64,000 bases of DNA, taken from Pratylenchus scribneri (lineage: Eukaryota; Nematoda; Chromadorea; Rhabditida; Pratylenchidae). Positions 47,559 through 59,786 of this stretch are shown here, in pieces. Location: positions 2,356,001-2,420,000 of the forward strand of contig JAQSEB010000021.1 of the NCBI GenBank assembly GCA_030063045.1, read 5' to 3'. The position numbers and the translations under genes were made by a program. Each line of letters starts with the position of its first letter. Positions within the stretch are counted from its first letter, which is position 1. The notes beneath the pieces are model-generated. The model was not told the DNA's origin. It did no database searches and saw only the letters and a program-made list of their open reading frames with translations.

Positions 47559-49907
47559 TTTTAATCTATAAATTTTTGGAAATAAATAATTGTTTATCTT
47601 TTTAGTTTTCGCGAAAAGTAATGAAATAATTTTTTTAAGAAAAAATTATCCGCGCTCTATCCATTATTATTCTAATACATAAAAATGGGTGCTGATGGGA
47701 GAGAGTATTTTTAATATTTTGTAGCCACTTAATAATAGACGACGAATTAGTTATTTGTCCGATATCACACAAGTTTGCAAAAACTGTGACCCATAGGGTA
47801 TGTGCAAATATATTCTGTTACACATAAAATGTGTAAAATCACATGCATATTGTTGTAGATTATTCTATGAAAGAAATAATAAATAAGTTTAATGTATATA
47901 TAATTAAAAACTCATATTTTTATAATCCATATGTAAATAATTAATATATTAATATAGTAGCAAACGGACAAAAGAATATCTTTTTGTGAAATTAAAATTA
48001 TTATTTTATGATAAACAAATAAAACTCACATTTATGATCCATGAAAATACTCAATATATATAGCCATAAACAAATCAGGCAAATGAATATTGTAAAATAA
48101 AATGTATTTTGCATTAAATAAATAAAAAAAAAAACTCACAGTATCAAAGGTATTCGCAATATAATATTAAAGTATTTATCAAATCAGGCAGATAAATATC
48201 ATTTAAATTATTTTGTAATAAATAAAAAAACTTACATTTATAATGAAGAAAATAATTATCACATATAATATTTCTAATATCAACAGAATGTATTCAAAAT
48301 CTATAGTTTCATTATAAAAAAAATCATTAGTATCAAATTTGTTTATAAAATATTAATGTAATTCATTTTTTAGTGAAATATCTGAAGGCCCTCTCGAGCG
48401 CAATCAGAAATAAAAAAAAATTGAAGGCCCTTTCGAGCGCAATCGATAATTAAATCTATGGCAATAATTTGATCCCATTTTTAAAAATTTCATAAAACTG
48501 ACCGGGTCCATAAAACTAATTTGAAATTTCAACATAAAATCAATAAATTATAAGTTAATGAATTCAATGGAAAAAAATTTAGCCAAATCATTGTCGAAAG
48601 CGTCCTAAATTATTAAATTTAATAAAATGTACAAATATAAGATAAAACAAAAAAAAAGATTAAGTCAGTAGATAAATCTACCGACTATAATGCTCATTTT
48701 TATCAATAATTAATTTAAACATTAAGTCAGGGGATTAATCCCCCAGCTATAATGCTTAAAAATCTACCTTTTATCATTAAAACTAAAACTTTAATTAATG
48801 TGTTATATTACTCAGCTATAATGATGAAAAAAATTTTTCCATTAAGTAACTTTAACATTAAGTCAGGTGATAAATCACCCGACTATAATATTAAATTTTA
48901 AAATATTTTTCTTAAAAAAATAATTTAATCTAATATTGTTAATTTTTCATATAGAAATGATTTTGAAAATAATTTAAAAAATAAAAAGAACTCACAATTT
49001 ATATAGTAATTCATCAAAAAAAGAGGTTTTAATACATAAAAATTGACTCGAATCAACGTGAATATCAACCATTTGTACAGCCTAAAATGATGAGGGGATA
49101 AGATAAAAAATTTTTATGTTTAAAATTTGAAAAAAAAATTATAATATTTTTTACCAATAAAATTTTAAGACAGAGGATAAATCCTTAAGTTATAATATTA
49201 AAAAACTTAATATTAATTTTAAATTAATATTTAATAATTCAATCATAAATTAAAAATTACATAAAATTTGCACATTTATTACTATCCACAAATTACAATT
49301 CACAAATATTATAATCCATAAATTACAATTATAAATAATTGCCATTTAATTTAATTAAACCTTGCGCCGTGGGAATAAATCCCCCGGCGATAGGTTTACA
49401 TATTAATTGCCATGCAATTAATATAATTAATATAATTAAACCATGCGCAGTGGGGATAAATCCCCCGGCGATAGGTTTACTATATTAATTGCAATGCAAA
49501 ATTACAATGCATAAATTACAATTACAATAGACAAAATTCAATTACAATTACAATCAACAAATTAAAATTTTCAGATCAAAATTAGTTTTAATATTAGGTT
49601 AAAAGCTTACGGAAATATTTTGAATGGCATACAATTTTTTGGACATGTGAAAAAAATATTCAATGAAAGTTCATTGTAGCATTAGGGAGCCTTGATGAAA
49701 TGATAAAATAGAAACTGAAAATTAAATAAGAAAATTTACATTATAAAAATATTTAAAAAAGGATAAAATCATTCAGTTTTAATTAAAAACATTTTAAAAA
49801 ATGATAGAAATTTGACTAAAAATCTTCCCGTAAATTTTATTTAATGAAATTTCAAAATTTAAAATTACTTGAAATTTTTTAAAAATTTACTTTCACCTTT
49901 TTAGAAG
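47559..49907. other. AT-rich intergenic region with a covarying hairpin family
   Basis: Upstream of the RING-like gene. No coding signal. It contains two AAGGCCCT.TCGAGCGCAATC copies at about 48390 and 48423. A set of short hairpins lies at 48664-48685, 48726-48747, 48862-48883, 49167-49190, 49364-49391 and 49445-49470. Plain AT-rich DNA elsewhere. Confidence 0.5.
48664..49470. repeat. Dispersed hairpin repeats with compensatory stem changes
   Basis: Six short stem-loops share a GATAAATC or GATTAATC apex and a GTC...GAC or GCGCC...GGCG outer part, but stems differ in pairs: GTAGAT/ATCTAC, GGGGAT/ATCCCC, GGTGAT/ATCACC, GAGGAT/ATCCTT, TGGGA/TCCCC, TGGGGA/TCCCC. The first three are each followed by (C)TATAAT. 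Paired changes indicate that stem formation was maintained, or that the repeat copies by a hairpin-based process. Confidence 0.6.
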
Positions 49908-52834
49908 ATTGGATGATAACATTTGCTGGTTAGAATAGAATTAGCCAATAAATAAACAAAACATCGAACAATGTTTGTGGCGCATAAATTGGTTGATACA
50001 TAAAATTGAACAATATTTCGGCAAATGCATTCATCAGTCATAAAAAATAATTTTATATTAGAATAAAAAATAATAAACTTATCGCAAAATTAGCAGCAAA
50101 ATTTTTGATTTTGAGGCCATTTGTCGAATTGTAAATTGTATAAAAAAATTGTAAAAAAGGATACATTTTAACGCGAATGGTGTAAAATGAATATAATATT
50201 TGATTTGATACGTTCTATTGAATGATTTTTTCTTGATTTTGTTGGATAAATTCGTACAAAAAAAATTTAGGTGAATAATGGAAGCAAAAATGCAAAGAAA
50301 AATGAAGGAATGGTAGGTAGAAAATGGTACAGTTGGGGATTAAAGAGGAGAAATGCTTGGGAAAATTGCCTAAAAGAATTATTTCATTTTATTGCTTCAC
50401 TATAGTTCGGCTGATAAGGATTAATTAATTGCTTAGGAATCAGACAAATCAAAAATGATGTATTTTTTATTTAAATAAAAATTAGAAATTCGTAGGGAAA
50501 TTAATCTAAACCTTTTAGAATAGTAATATCTTCTAGATGCAAATATTGCTATTTTCGCCTCTTCGGGGCTCAAACTGGGTCCGATTGGTTCATCCATTGT
50601 AAAATGATTTATTAATTGGAATAATTAAAATGAAAAAATTAAATTCAAAATATTTTATATTCATTATATTATTATATTATGTATTAAAATTTGATTATTG
50701 TTATGTAAAATCTATTTATCACTATTGGGAATAGAACCCACGACCTCAAAAAAGTAATAGTAATACCACTGGACTAAAAGAATTCATTACCAAATATGGC
50801 TCATTCGAATCGCCATGGTCGATTTAGTAGGTAAGATTTCAATTTCAGCTCAATTTAAAACATTTAGAGCATATTTATAATCAAATAAACCATATGGTTT
50901 AAAATTTTTAAACCCTATAAACTTTTGTTTAAATTGTTCAAAATGAGCTGAAATCGAAATTTCATATACTAAATCGACCATTGTGAATCGATTGATACCA
51001 TATTCGAAGCATTTTAAATGAATTTCCATGTTCTTTATGAGTCGGTCAAAATTGATGAAAAAATTGAAATGGAAAATTTGAAATAATTTTTAAAAATTTA
51101 TATCTTTGTAAATAATAGATATTTTAATTTGAAATAAAGTTATATTGATGAAGAATTTTATAAAGAATTTTTTAAAAATATTTTAAAATTAAAAATTGTA
51201 AGCTAACCCTTCGAAAACCGGGATTTTCGAAAAAATTTTAAAATTTCAAAAAATTTCAAAAATTTCAAAGGGTTAGGTTAAAAATTTTTCTAATTATTTT
51301 TAAAAAATTCTAAATTAAATTCTGCACTAAAAATGGATAAGAATTTTATATATAAATTAATTTTTACTCAAATAATGGCCAAAAAACCTTTTGGCCAATG
51401 CGAAACCAAAGGGGGGAACCCTTTGCTAATTTTTCGAATTTTTTTTTTGTCCTATAACCATGATATATACCTCAATCGAATCGGCATGGTCGATATAGTG
51501 GGCAAAATTTCAATTTCAGCCCATTTTGATACATTTAAACCATAGTTATGGTCAACTAAACCATTTGGTTTAAAAAGTTTAAACCCTTGTAAATATGGTT
51601 TAAATTGATCAAAATGAGTCATAAAAGAAATTTTGCCGACTAAATCGACTATTTCGCATCGATTGAGCCTATTTTCAATCCATTTAGTCATTAAACCGGT
51701 TTCGCGCAAAACTGGTTTAAAGGGTTTAAACCACATATTTTTGGATAAAATTATTTTATTTCTATTTTAAATAATTAAAAAATTATTTTCGAAACCATTT
51801 TGCATTGATTTCAATACTTATAGCACAATTTGCATTTCTTCAACCAATAAATTCGTAAAATTTGACAAAAATTTGGTTTGTCGGTCGCCGCACTCGAATG
51901 CTAGAGCGAATTGGGCCAAGTGTAATATACCGTTGAATAGCCCTGGATGTCTAGTTGTGCCTTTTGATAAAGCGCCGCCATGATATATTCATGTATAAAA
52001 AATACAGTTCAAAAACTCTCATTGCTGGGTGAAAAAATGCAAATTTTGAAACGGTTTAATGGCCATAACTCTGGAATGGCCAAACCGTTCGGGCTAATCT
52101 ATATGTCATTTTACTCGCCATAAAATTCTCTACAAATAATGTCAAAAACAATTAAATATTTACCATTTTAAAAATAATTTTTATTTATGAGTTTAAAATT
52201 TTGGTCAAAAATTGGCAATTTTGTGTCATCCATAGCTCATCTGCGCGAAGGAGTTGGGCCTAGAGTGATATACCATTTGAAAGCTCTCACTCTCTAGATG
52301 TGCCCTTTCTCCCATCCGCGCATCAATTTACCATCATCGAAAAATTTTACAGCCCAAAAAATGCCAAAAAATGAAAATGCCAAAATTGGTTTTGAACCGT
52401 TTGCCAAACCGGTTTATGCGCATGCCGCCGCTGACGGGCGCGTAAAAGCCTTTGACCATAGCTACAATTTGACATATAAATTGTTCCGGGATTCGAAAAT
52501 TTGCCTAGGCGATAGAACTTTTAAAGATCGAAAAATCACAAAAAATGAAAATTTTGCCATATTTGGAACTGTAACTTTTCAGGATGAAGCCGCCGGACTC
52601 TAGCACCCCGACAAAAAATGTAGCCCAGAGTTGTTTACATAGGTTAAGATCAAATTCGGAAAAAAATTTTTTATTCGGCCTGGTCATGTTATTTTTGGCG
52701 CCACTTTAAACCGGTTTGCAAACCCCTTTGGTCTGGGACTCCAAGTTGCGCAGTCAAATCTGTCCGCTAGGAGATCATTGTTCTAACAAAAAAAACCGCA
52801 TCGAAATCGGCCGTTTTCTAGCCGATTTTTTCCA
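49908..52834. repeat. 2.93-kb tandem duplication, copy 1
   Basis: 2927-bp unit followed head to tail by 52835-55762. I noticed four substitutions (near 50509, 50897, 51038, 51492) and one 1-bp length difference (near 51876). Contents: a tRNA-like segment, two family H palindromes, a G-rich hairpin (GGGTTAGGTTAAAAATTTTT near 51270) and a ~950-bp block from about 51880. That block is richer in G+C, with a 101-codon plus-strand frame at 52298-52603 that I do not recognise. No gene supported. Confidence 0.9.
50719..50785 (-). tRNA. tRNA-like sequence (probably tRNA-derived repeat)
   Basis: On the minus strand TTTTAGTCCAGTGGTATTAC resembles a D arm/A box, and GGTCGTGGGTTCTATTCCCA resembles a T arm/B box (GTGGG stem paired with CCCAA). 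The spacing is right for a tRNA, but no good acceptor or anticodon stem is seen. An identical copy lies in the second duplication unit at about 53646-53712. Confidence 0.4.
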
Positions 52835-55762
52835 ATTGGATGATAACATTTGCTGGTTAGAATAGAATTAGCCAATAAATAAACAAAACATCGAACAATG
52901 TTTGTGGCGCATAAATTGGTTGATACATAAAATTGAACAATATTTCGGCAAATGCATTCATCAGTCATAAAAAATAATTTTATATTAGAATAAAAAATAA
53001 TAAACTTATCGCAAAATTAGCAGCAAAATTTTTGATTTTGAGGCCATTTGTCGAATTGTAAATTGTATAAAAAAATTGTAAAAAAGGATACATTTTAACG
53101 CGAATGGTGTAAAATGAATATAATATTTGATTTGATACGTTCTATTGAATGATTTTTTCTTGATTTTGTTGGATAAATTCGTACAAAAAAAATTTAGGTG
53201 AATAATGGAAGCAAAAATGCAAAGAAAAATGAAGGAATGGTAGGTAGAAAATGGTACAGTTGGGGATTAAAGAGGAGAAATGCTTGGGAAAATTGCCTAA
53301 AAGAATTATTTCATTTTATTGCTTCACTATAGTTCGGCTGATAAGGATTAATTAATTGCTTAGGAATCAGACAAATCAAAAATGATGTATTTTTTATTTA
53401 AATAAAAATTAGAAATTCGTAGGGAAATTAATCTAAACGTTTTAGAATAGTAATATCTTCTAGATGCAAATATTGCTATTTTCGCCTCTTCGGGGCTCAA
53501 ACTGGGTCCGATTGGTTCATCCATTGTAAAATGATTTATTAATTGGAATAATTAAAATGAAAAAATTAAATTCAAAATATTTTATATTCATTATATTATT
53601 ATATTATGTATTAAAATTTGATTATTGTTATGTAAAATCTATTTATCACTATTGGGAATAGAACCCACGACCTCAAAAAAGTAATAGTAATACCACTGGA
53701 CTAAAAGAATTCATTACCAAATATGGCTCATTCGAATCGCCATGGTCGATTTAGTAGGTAAGATTTCAATTTCAGCTCAATTTAAAACATTTAGAGCATA
53801 TTTATAATCAAATAAACCATTTGGTTTAAAATTTTTAAACCCTATAAACTTTTGTTTAAATTGTTCAAAATGAGCTGAAATCGAAATTTCATATACTAAA
53901 TCGACCATTGTGAATCGATTGATACCATATTCGAAGCATTTTAAATGAATTTCCATGTTCTTTATAAGTCGGTCAAAATTGATGAAAAAATTGAAATGGA
54001 AAATTTGAAATAATTTTTAAAAATTTATATCTTTGTAAATAATAGATATTTTAATTTGAAATAAAGTTATATTGATGAAGAATTTTATAAAGAATTTTTT
54101 AAAAATATTTTAAAATTAAAAATTGTAAGCTAACCCTTCGAAAACCGGGATTTTCGAAAAAATTTTAAAATTTCAAAAAATTTCAAAAATTTCAAAGGGT
54201 TAGGTTAAAAATTTTTCTAATTATTTTTAAAAAATTCTAAATTAAATTCTGCACTAAAAATGGATAAGAATTTTATATATAAATTAATTTTTACTCAAAT
54301 AATGGCCAAAAAACCTTTTGGCCAATGCGAAACCAAAGGGGGGAACCCTTTGCTAATTTTTCGAATTTTTTTTTTGTCCTATAACCATGATATATACCTC
54401 AATCGAATCGGCATGGTCGATTTAGTGGGCAAAATTTCAATTTCAGCCCATTTTGATACATTTAAACCATAGTTATGGTCAACTAAACCATTTGGTTTAA
54501 AAAGTTTAAACCCTTGTAAATATGGTTTAAATTGATCAAAATGAGTCATAAAAGAAATTTTGCCGACTAAATCGACTATTTCGCATCGATTGAGCCTATT
54601 TTCAATCCATTTAGTCATTAAACCGGTTTCGCGCAAAACTGGTTTAAAGGGTTTAAACCACATATTTTTGGATAAAATTATTTTATTTCTATTTTAAATA
54701 ATTAAAAAATTATTTTCGAAACCATTTTGCATTGATTTCAATACTTATAGCACAATTTGCATTTCTTCAACCAATAAATTCGTAAAATTTGACAAAAATT
54801 TGGTTTTGTCGGTCGCCGCACTCGAATGCTAGAGCGAATTGGGCCAAGTGTAATATACCGTTGAATAGCCCTGGATGTCTAGTTGTGCCTTTTGATAAAG
54901 CGCCGCCATGATATATTCATGTATAAAAAATACAGTTCAAAAACTCTCATTGCTGGGTGAAAAAATGCAAATTTTGAAACGGTTTAATGGCCATAACTCT
55001 GGAATGGCCAAACCGTTCGGGCTAATCTATATGTCATTTTACTCGCCATAAAATTCTCTACAAATAATGTCAAAAACAATTAAATATTTACCATTTTAAA
55101 AATAATTTTTATTTATGAGTTTAAAATTTTGGTCAAAAATTGGCAATTTTGTGTCATCCATAGCTCATCTGCGCGAAGGAGTTGGGCCTAGAGTGATATA
55201 CCATTTGAAAGCTCTCACTCTCTAGATGTGCCCTTTCTCCCATCCGCGCATCAATTTACCATCATCGAAAAATTTTACAGCCCAAAAAATGCCAAAAAAT
55301 GAAAATGCCAAAATTGGTTTTGAACCGTTTGCCAAACCGGTTTATGCGCATGCCGCCGCTGACGGGCGCGTAAAAGCCTTTGACCATAGCTACAATTTGA
55401 CATATAAATTGTTCCGGGATTCGAAAATTTGCCTAGGCGATAGAACTTTTAAAGATCGAAAAATCACAAAAAATGAAAATTTTGCCATATTTGGAACTGT
55501 AACTTTTCAGGATGAAGCCGCCGGACTCTAGCACCCCGACAAAAAATGTAGCCCAGAGTTGTTTACATAGGTTAAGATCAAATTCGGAAAAAAATTTTTT
55601 ATTCGGCCTGGTCATGTTATTTTTGGCGCCACTTTAAACCGGTTTGCAAACCCCTTTGGTCTGGGACTCCAAGTTGCGCAGTCAAATCTGTCCGCTAGGA
55701 GATCATTGTTCTAACAAAAAAAACCGCATCGAAATCGGCCGTTTTCTAGCCGATTTTTTCCA
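52835..55762. repeat. 2.93-kb tandem duplication, copy 2
   Basis: Head-to-tail copy of 49908-52834. The right end leaves the repeat at TTTTTTCCA|AAATGTG, into sequence leading to the N-terminal receptor fragment. 55763-56531 shows no convincing gene. Confidence 0.9.
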
Positions 55763-56531
55763 AAATGTGTATACATCCCCCCTCATTTTTTTATATACAT
55801 ATAAATAAAATTTCTATAATTTAAAATTTATTGGGCAATCGTAAGGAATCTGTATGTCTAATTATTTTTTTTTAAATTTTTCCCTTAAATTATGCTTTGT
55901 TGGTGTTTTCAAAGGCGTATAACACGAATTTGAATTTATTTCGCCATAATTAGATAATGCCAACTTTTACCAAAAATAGTATAAAATTATTCTTTGGAAA
56001 TTTATAGCTCATTCAATGCAGCCAGTTAGCAGAATCGAATGGTATCATTTTCATCAGCAGGTGAAATTCTATTCATGACAAGTTATGACTAAAATAATTA
56101 TTTATCTTGGTAAGATATTTTGACCTCTAATTTTCCAATAATCCGAATTTCACCTGTTAAAAATAGTACCTTTCGCTTCTGCTCGGCGAGCTTCGTTGAA
56201 TGAGCGATTATATTGCCACGTAAAAATTTTCACCAAAAATGCTCTTGGTCTCCTCTTTGCATTTTTCCTTAGTTGGCTTTTTCTTACCAAGATGGCTAGA
56301 TATGAGGAAATGAATTTCAAATTCATGTTCTACGCTCCGAAAACTCCCAGAAAACATATTTTAAGGGAAAAATCGAAAAAATAGGGATACAGATTTATTC
56401 AATTTCAAAATCATAAATGGACCCTGAAATTTTATTTTTCGATAGACCATAAATGCTAGTTTTTAAAATCAATCGCCTCACAAAAGATTTCGATCATACC
56501 CAAAATGTACATATTGTTTACTCATTCTCAC

Positions 56532-56980
56532 CCAAACTTGATGTTCCGCTCATACCAAAAGGGAAAATAAACGGCCAGTACACGATTGGATGCCAATGAC
56601 AATAAATGCAATCTCAAAGATAGTTCTGCCGTTTGTCTGTTGACTGCGCTTGCGAAGTAACGTTCAAAAAATTTCGTTGCGTGAATGAAATGAATAAGTT
56701 GAGAATTCAGGTTGAGAACCAAACTAAATAAAATTATGAAAATACCAGCTAAAGTCTGTAAATATTTTAAATTAAATGTTATTGTAAAATATTTGCTCAC
56801 CTTGCTGAACAACAACATCATCGCAGGCCTTGTTTTACTCAATTTAAACAAAGGGCCGATTATGACAAACATAATTATAAGTGTAATTATTTTTGCTGTT
56901 GTTCGGAACACAATGTTAGGAGTCATGTTTGTTGTGAATTTGAACATCATGTTAGCGGTCACATTGTTCACTTCCGCCAT
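56532..56980 (-). CDS. N-terminal half of a serpentine receptor (GPCR), exons 1 and 2 only
   Basis: Exons 56980-56801 and 56755-56532, phase 0 junction; the second exon ends at a good donor (TTTGG|GTGAGA) with no matching exon 3 nearby. The sequence aligns with exons 1-2 of 58730-61788: a hydrophobic TM1 followed by GPLFKLSKTRPAMMLLFSK, then LSLRLHLLSLASNRVLAVYF, a TM3-like end with an NR motif in place of DRY, and PFWYERNIKFG. The missing C-terminal half may be the pair of exons at 41980-43387 on the same strand. The frame also stays open through the 45-bp intron. Confidence 0.75.
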
Positions 56981-56999
56981 TGTACTTTTCTCTTGATAT

Positions 57000-58729
57000 A
57001 ATTTTATGACGAGAATATAATTAAATAGCGAAGAGCACTTCTTAATAAATATTAAATAAAAATTATGAAATTAAAAAATTTTTTGTCGAAAATTCTGTTA
57101 ATTATTTAAAAATTGGTACCATTCCATTATGGGCCGCAACTAAAAAAATTAGTGTCGAAAATCAAAAAAGTTTTCTAAATTTTTTTCCAAATTATTGATT
57201 ATTAGATGTTTCCCGATTTGGTGGTCATGAATCTACCATTAGCTCGCATAAAAATCAAAAGTAAAATACCTAGTTTGACCATTTTTTCACATGTAAGACT
57301 AGCATTTCGACTAAAAGAATTGAGTATTAGGCTAGAATTGGCATTAGATTCGGAGTAAAGAAATCCAACATATCGTTTTAGAGTAATTTTGTACAGATTC
57401 ATTATCAGCAACCAAAATTACCCCTAGGACGCGAATTTCACAATTTTTTGGTGCGGGGGGCGGGGCCTATAACGGAAAAGTACTAAAATTTTATTGTCAA
57501 AAAATATTTTTCGTAAATTTTTTTTTATTATTTGACAATTCTTAGATGCAAAATTAAATCTTCAAAATTGATGAGAAATTTAAAATTTCTAAAAATGTTA
57601 TAATTTGTATAAAAAAATTCTTTATATCTAGATTTTTAGGTCTAGAGGCATTTTATTGCTTTTATCTATCATAAAATATTTCCATTAGATTAACAAAAAA
57701 AATAGATGAAATGAAATAACCAAAATTGTAGTAAATATATTTATATTTTATTTAATGTCCAAAGTCCAATCCAAGTGGAAAAGAATAATTAAAAAGAGGT
57801 AAGGAAATAAGTTTTATGCATAAATTATTAGAAATAAAGCTTTTAATTAAGTAATTTAATTGCACCTGCAACTAATTCAGCTAAATTACGACAAGAAATC
57901 TGAGAATATATCAGCTTGCGCATTCTTAACATTTTTTTATGTAAATGCCATTTGGATTCCGTCATATTGGGATAAATTCTTAGAATTTAATTCAATTAAT
58001 TGGCATAATTCGCAACTTCGCTAAAAATTCGTAATGCATTTTCTGGTAATTTGCAGCCAAATTTTCCATTCGAATTGTTGATTAAATTTCAAAGAATATT
58101 CTTTCAATAATAATTATTAATTAGTTAATTGAATCAATACTATATTTATCTATTCAATAGAATTTTTTTTTGTAAAAATTTTAAAATAATTTACAATTTA
58201 GAATTAATAAAAAATATTAGAATTTTCATCACATAAATTATTAAAAATTAATATATACATATATATATATATATTGAATTAAAACAAGATGAATTTTGAA
58301 CTACATCAATTAATTTTTCTATATAACTCCTTCAAAATTCTGAATCATTTGCCTGAATAAAACGGAGAAGTCTAGCAACTAAATTTAGAATAGAATAGAA
58401 ATTCATCTGAAGGAGTAATTTTTATAATATTCTTTTGTTGAAATTTGTTCGTATTCTTCTGCTGTTAATCAACATTATTTAACAAAAAAGGAATTCAATA
58501 ATTTTGTTATATTGAAACATACATTGATGATAAAAATTTTTAAATTGTTTTATAATATATTTCATTATTCATCTGTTCATTTATTTTACAAAAATTATTT
58601 TAAAAAAAATTTACAAAATAAAAAAAAGTGGAAATTATAATGATATATCACTTTCCTTTATTTGTTGCTTGCTTAGCTCAAAAGATAGTCCAAATATTCT
58701 ATCGACAGGACTCAAATACGCGTATTGTT
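57000..58729. other. Intergenic region with a block paralogous to 62.0-62.4 kb
   Basis: 57635-58090 is similar to 61990-62400 (shared TATCATAAAATATTTCCATT, TTTAATTGCACCTGC and GGATAAATTCTT..AA..AATTCAATTAATTG blocks), so the receptor pair was duplicated with its 5' flank. On the minus strand, 57845-57970 can be read as about 40 codons ending in ...LAELVAGAIKLLN-stop; the paralogous block has a frame break there. This could be the end of a small exon or simply conserved flank. 57000-57635 and 58090-58729 show nothing else. Confidence 0.4.
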
Positions 58730-59189
58730 TCATTGCCTTGCTGTTGGAGAAATTTGTTCACCACTTTCTTCAACCATACGTGGAAGCGGCATGGAAATCG
58801 GCATTTGTTCTGGCACAATGACATTCTGTGAATTACGCCAACAAATCGGAATAAACATCCGCCGAAAATCTCGGCATAATATAAATAGGCATAAATCCTC
58901 GGTGAAATAGCAAAAATTCTCCAACCAAGGCTCAATTAAATCCCACCATAATTGCTCGAAAATATTCTCTTTGGGGCGTGTTAGTATAATTTCAAACAAA
59001 AGTAGCAATAAAAATGGGACCATTCCAGCCAAACAAACAATACAAATGCGAACATGGTCAATTTCTGATTGATTGGCAATTTCATTCTTAGTAACTAAAA
59101 ATAGAATAAAAATTAATAATCTCAACGAAACTTATCCGAGAAATGTTCGATAAAATTTCTATTTTATAAAAAATGTTGCCTAAATATAT

Positions 59190-59420
59190 TCACAGAAAAT
59201 GTTCACCGAAATGTTTTTTTTTTCTTTCCTAGAAAATGTTTTCTAATCAAAATGTTTCCGGAAAATGTTCATCAAAAATATTTCCGGAAAATTTTCGCCA
59301 AAAATGTTCCCAGAAAATTTTTGCCCACCAAAAATGTTTCCGGAAAATGTTCGCCTATCAAAAATATTTCCGAAAAATATTCTCTAAAATGTTTTATCTT
59401 CTGGAAAAATTTAATAATAT
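59190..59420. repeat. Degenerate minisatellite in the receptor's last intron
   Basis: Irregular repeats of TTTCCGGAAAATGTTCGCC-type units. It occupies the same intron (exon 3 to exon 4) as the large minisatellite of the paralogue at 42385-43135 and shares its GGAAAATGTTCGCC core. Confidence 0.7.
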
Positions 59421-59786
59421 CAAAATATACTTTCTTTGTTTTATCAATAAATTTCTCAATTTTTCGAAATATTTTATACCTTTTTCGTTTTAATGAATTC
59501 TTCTTCTCTTTTTTTGATTAACACAGTTATTTCCCATTTAAACAATTTAACAAAATAATGCTCTCCAATTTTTTTATTTAAAAAAATTAAATCCATATCA
59601 ATGCTGAAAAAGAATATTCTAAAAATCCCCTAAGTGCAATTTTTTAAATATTTTTTTTTATGATTATAAAATAAAATTAAATTCACCGTACATTTCAAGT
59701 AGAGAAGTTTGGCTGACATGAAGAAATATAATATGACTGAAATATAGATAGCATACTTGCCATAAAAAGAACTGTTGAATAAATAC

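Noticed and set aside
52298..52603. 101-codon plus-strand frame, repeated at 55226-55531
   Set aside because: No family pattern, no signal peptide or splice context, and it lies in a duplicated repeat block. Left unannotated as a gene.
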